Shown here piece by piece: positions 23,701 through 24,457 of a stretch of DNA of 24,457 nucleotides (within the stretch, counting starts at the first letter, position 1; each line of letters starts with the position of its first letter). Made by a program: the position numbers and the translations under genes. Source of the stretch: Desulfobacteraceae bacterium (lineage in GTDB: Bacteria; Desulfobacterota; Desulfobacteria; Desulfobacterales; Desulfosalsimonadaceae); the NCBI GenBank assembly GCA_027353395.1, contig DAIEHU010000005.1, positions 1 through 24,457 on the forward strand. The letters run 5' to 3'. Below the pieces are notes generated by a model. It ran no database searches, was not told the DNA's origin, and worked only from the letters and a program-made list of their open reading frames with translations.

Positions 23701-24457
23701 TTACAACGGCACTTCCATGCGGATGACGGTTCCCTGGCCGGGAGTTGCGCCGATCTTCAATTGTCCGCCCAGATGGTTCAGCTTTTCCCGGATGTCAAAC
23801 AATCCGAATCCATTGGCAAATGATGTCCCGTTGGCATACCGGGCGGCATCAAACCCGACGCCGTCGTCGCGGAACAGAACGCGAAGCCTGCCGTCGGCAT
23901 TTTCAAGACGTATTTGAATGCTATCCGCATTGGCATGCTTAATGGTATTATGCATCAGTTCCTTGATATTCCGGTAGAGGATGGCTTTGATCTCGTCTTT
24001 AACCTCATCCATTTCCCCTTCAAAACAGGTCTGTACGCGGATTTGATGCTTTGATTCGATGTTTCTGGACAAGGTTTCCACCGCCTCCCGCAACCCAAAA
24101 TCATAAAGCACGGGCGGGCTTAAATCAAAAGTGAGGCTTTTTGTTTCCTTGATAATTTTTAAAAGCTGATTCTTGATGGGTTCAAGTGGCTTCAAAAATA
24201 TGGGATTATCAATTGTTTTTTCATATGCAGCAAGCTGAAGCCGCATCACAAATAATTCCTGACCGATGGTTTCATGTAACTGCGAAGCCATGCCGCGCCG
24301 CTGATCTTCTTCGACCAAAGACAGGCGAATGGACAGGTGTTTTAACTTATCCTGATATTCCAATAAGTTATTTTCCGTCTGTTTCAATGGCGTGATATCG
24401 GTGATCACCACATTTGCCATATCCGGGCGACCGTTTCGATATTTAACATCTGAATTC
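23701..24457 (-). CDS. Sensor histidine kinase, NarL/LuxR-partner type (C-terminal part, truncated by the window)
   Basis: Only the last 252 residues are in the window. The frame stays open to the edge and the visible residues before the first ATG (24420) still read as the end of a PAS/PAC domain (KYRNGRP..., then VVITDITPLKQTE), so that ATG is not the start. After a short coiled coil comes a HisKA_3 dimerisation domain with the phospho-acceptor histidine in MASQLHETIGQ. A HATPase_c domain follows, with the N box ELMHNTIKHA, DDGVGFD and GFGLFDIREKL. Kinases of this class usually signal to NarL-type response regulators. The signal is unknown. It precedes the unrecognised 306-residue gene by 21 bases. 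Confidence 0.93.
   Translation of the reverse strand, partial: NSDVKYRNGRPDMANVVITDITPLKQTENNLLEYQDKLKHLSIRLSLVEEDQRRGMASQLHETIGQELFVMRLQLAAYEKTIDNPIFLKPLEPIKNQLLKIIKETKSLTFDLSPPVLYDFGLREAVETLSRNIESKHQIRVQTCFEGEMDEVKDEIKAILYRNIKELMHNTIKHANADSIQIRLENADGRLRVLFRDDGVGFDAARYANGTSFANGFGLFDIREKLNHLGGQLKIGATPGQGTVIRMEVPL

Noticed and set aside
24452..24457. EcoRI site GAATTC at the very end of the window as a clone boundary
   Set aside because: Several internal GAATTC sites exist (for example near 557, 813 and 2840), so the end may be partial-digest cloning or chance. It says nothing about biology.

Overview
The window reads as ordinary chromosomal DNA of a Gram-negative anaerobe, most likely a member of the Desulfobacterota (Desulfobacteraceae/Desulfosarcina-like). 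This assignment rests on gene content and order, not on a marker comparison. The clues are an ADP-forming acyl-CoA synthetase, a Methyltrn_RNA_4-type methyltransferase directly behind trmD, an RNA-thiolation-like PP-loop protein with a cysteine cluster, a COG4087-type HAD protein, and the fossil of a 'four helix bundle suffix' gene. Coding density is high. There is no tRNA, rRNA, CRISPR array, prophage or intact mobile element.

Layout from left to right. (1) 90-4256, plus strand: an HpnA-like NAD-dependent epimerase/reductase, then a coupled pair made of a DUF2868 membrane protein and a GTPase/DUF3482 protein. (2) 4269-6777, minus strand: rmuC followed by an overlapping RlmK-type 23S rRNA methyltransferase. 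(3) 6787-7252: the longest gene-poor stretch, holding a decayed four-helix-bundle gene and an AT-rich spacer. (4) 7253-9900, minus strand: an unrecognised cysteine-rich 403-residue protein translationally coupled to a lipoprotein amidohydrolase. (5) 9966-18820, minus strand: a long translation/RNA-processing run, ffh-rpsP-khpA-rimM-trmD-(RNA methyltransferase)-rplS-rnhB-yraN-rsmI, extended by an acyl-CoA synthetase and a phosphopantetheinyl transferase. (6) 18974-21769: rlmN (plus, divergent from ffh), a ThiI/MnmA-like PP-loop protein (minus) and nth (plus). (7) 21810-24457, minus strand: a truncated sensor histidine kinase followed by an unrecognised 306-residue protein, then a small secreted or membrane protein with its own promoter, followed by a HAD-like protein.

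The strongest functional theme is RNA modification and translation: RlmK-like, RlmN, RsmI, TrmD, RimM, a second SPOUT-like methyltransferase, a tRNA-thiolation-like enzyme, S16, L19, Ffh and KhpA. DNA and RNA maintenance genes (RmuC, Nth, RNase HII, YraN) are mixed in. I did not find a clearly new defence or mobile system. The best candidates for undescribed biology are the cysteine-rich protein with its coupled lipoprotein hydrolase, the 306-residue protein behind the histidine kinase, and the PP-loop/cysteine-cluster enzyme. A hairpin with a U-tract directly after rpsP may set the ratio of S16 to the rest of the operon.
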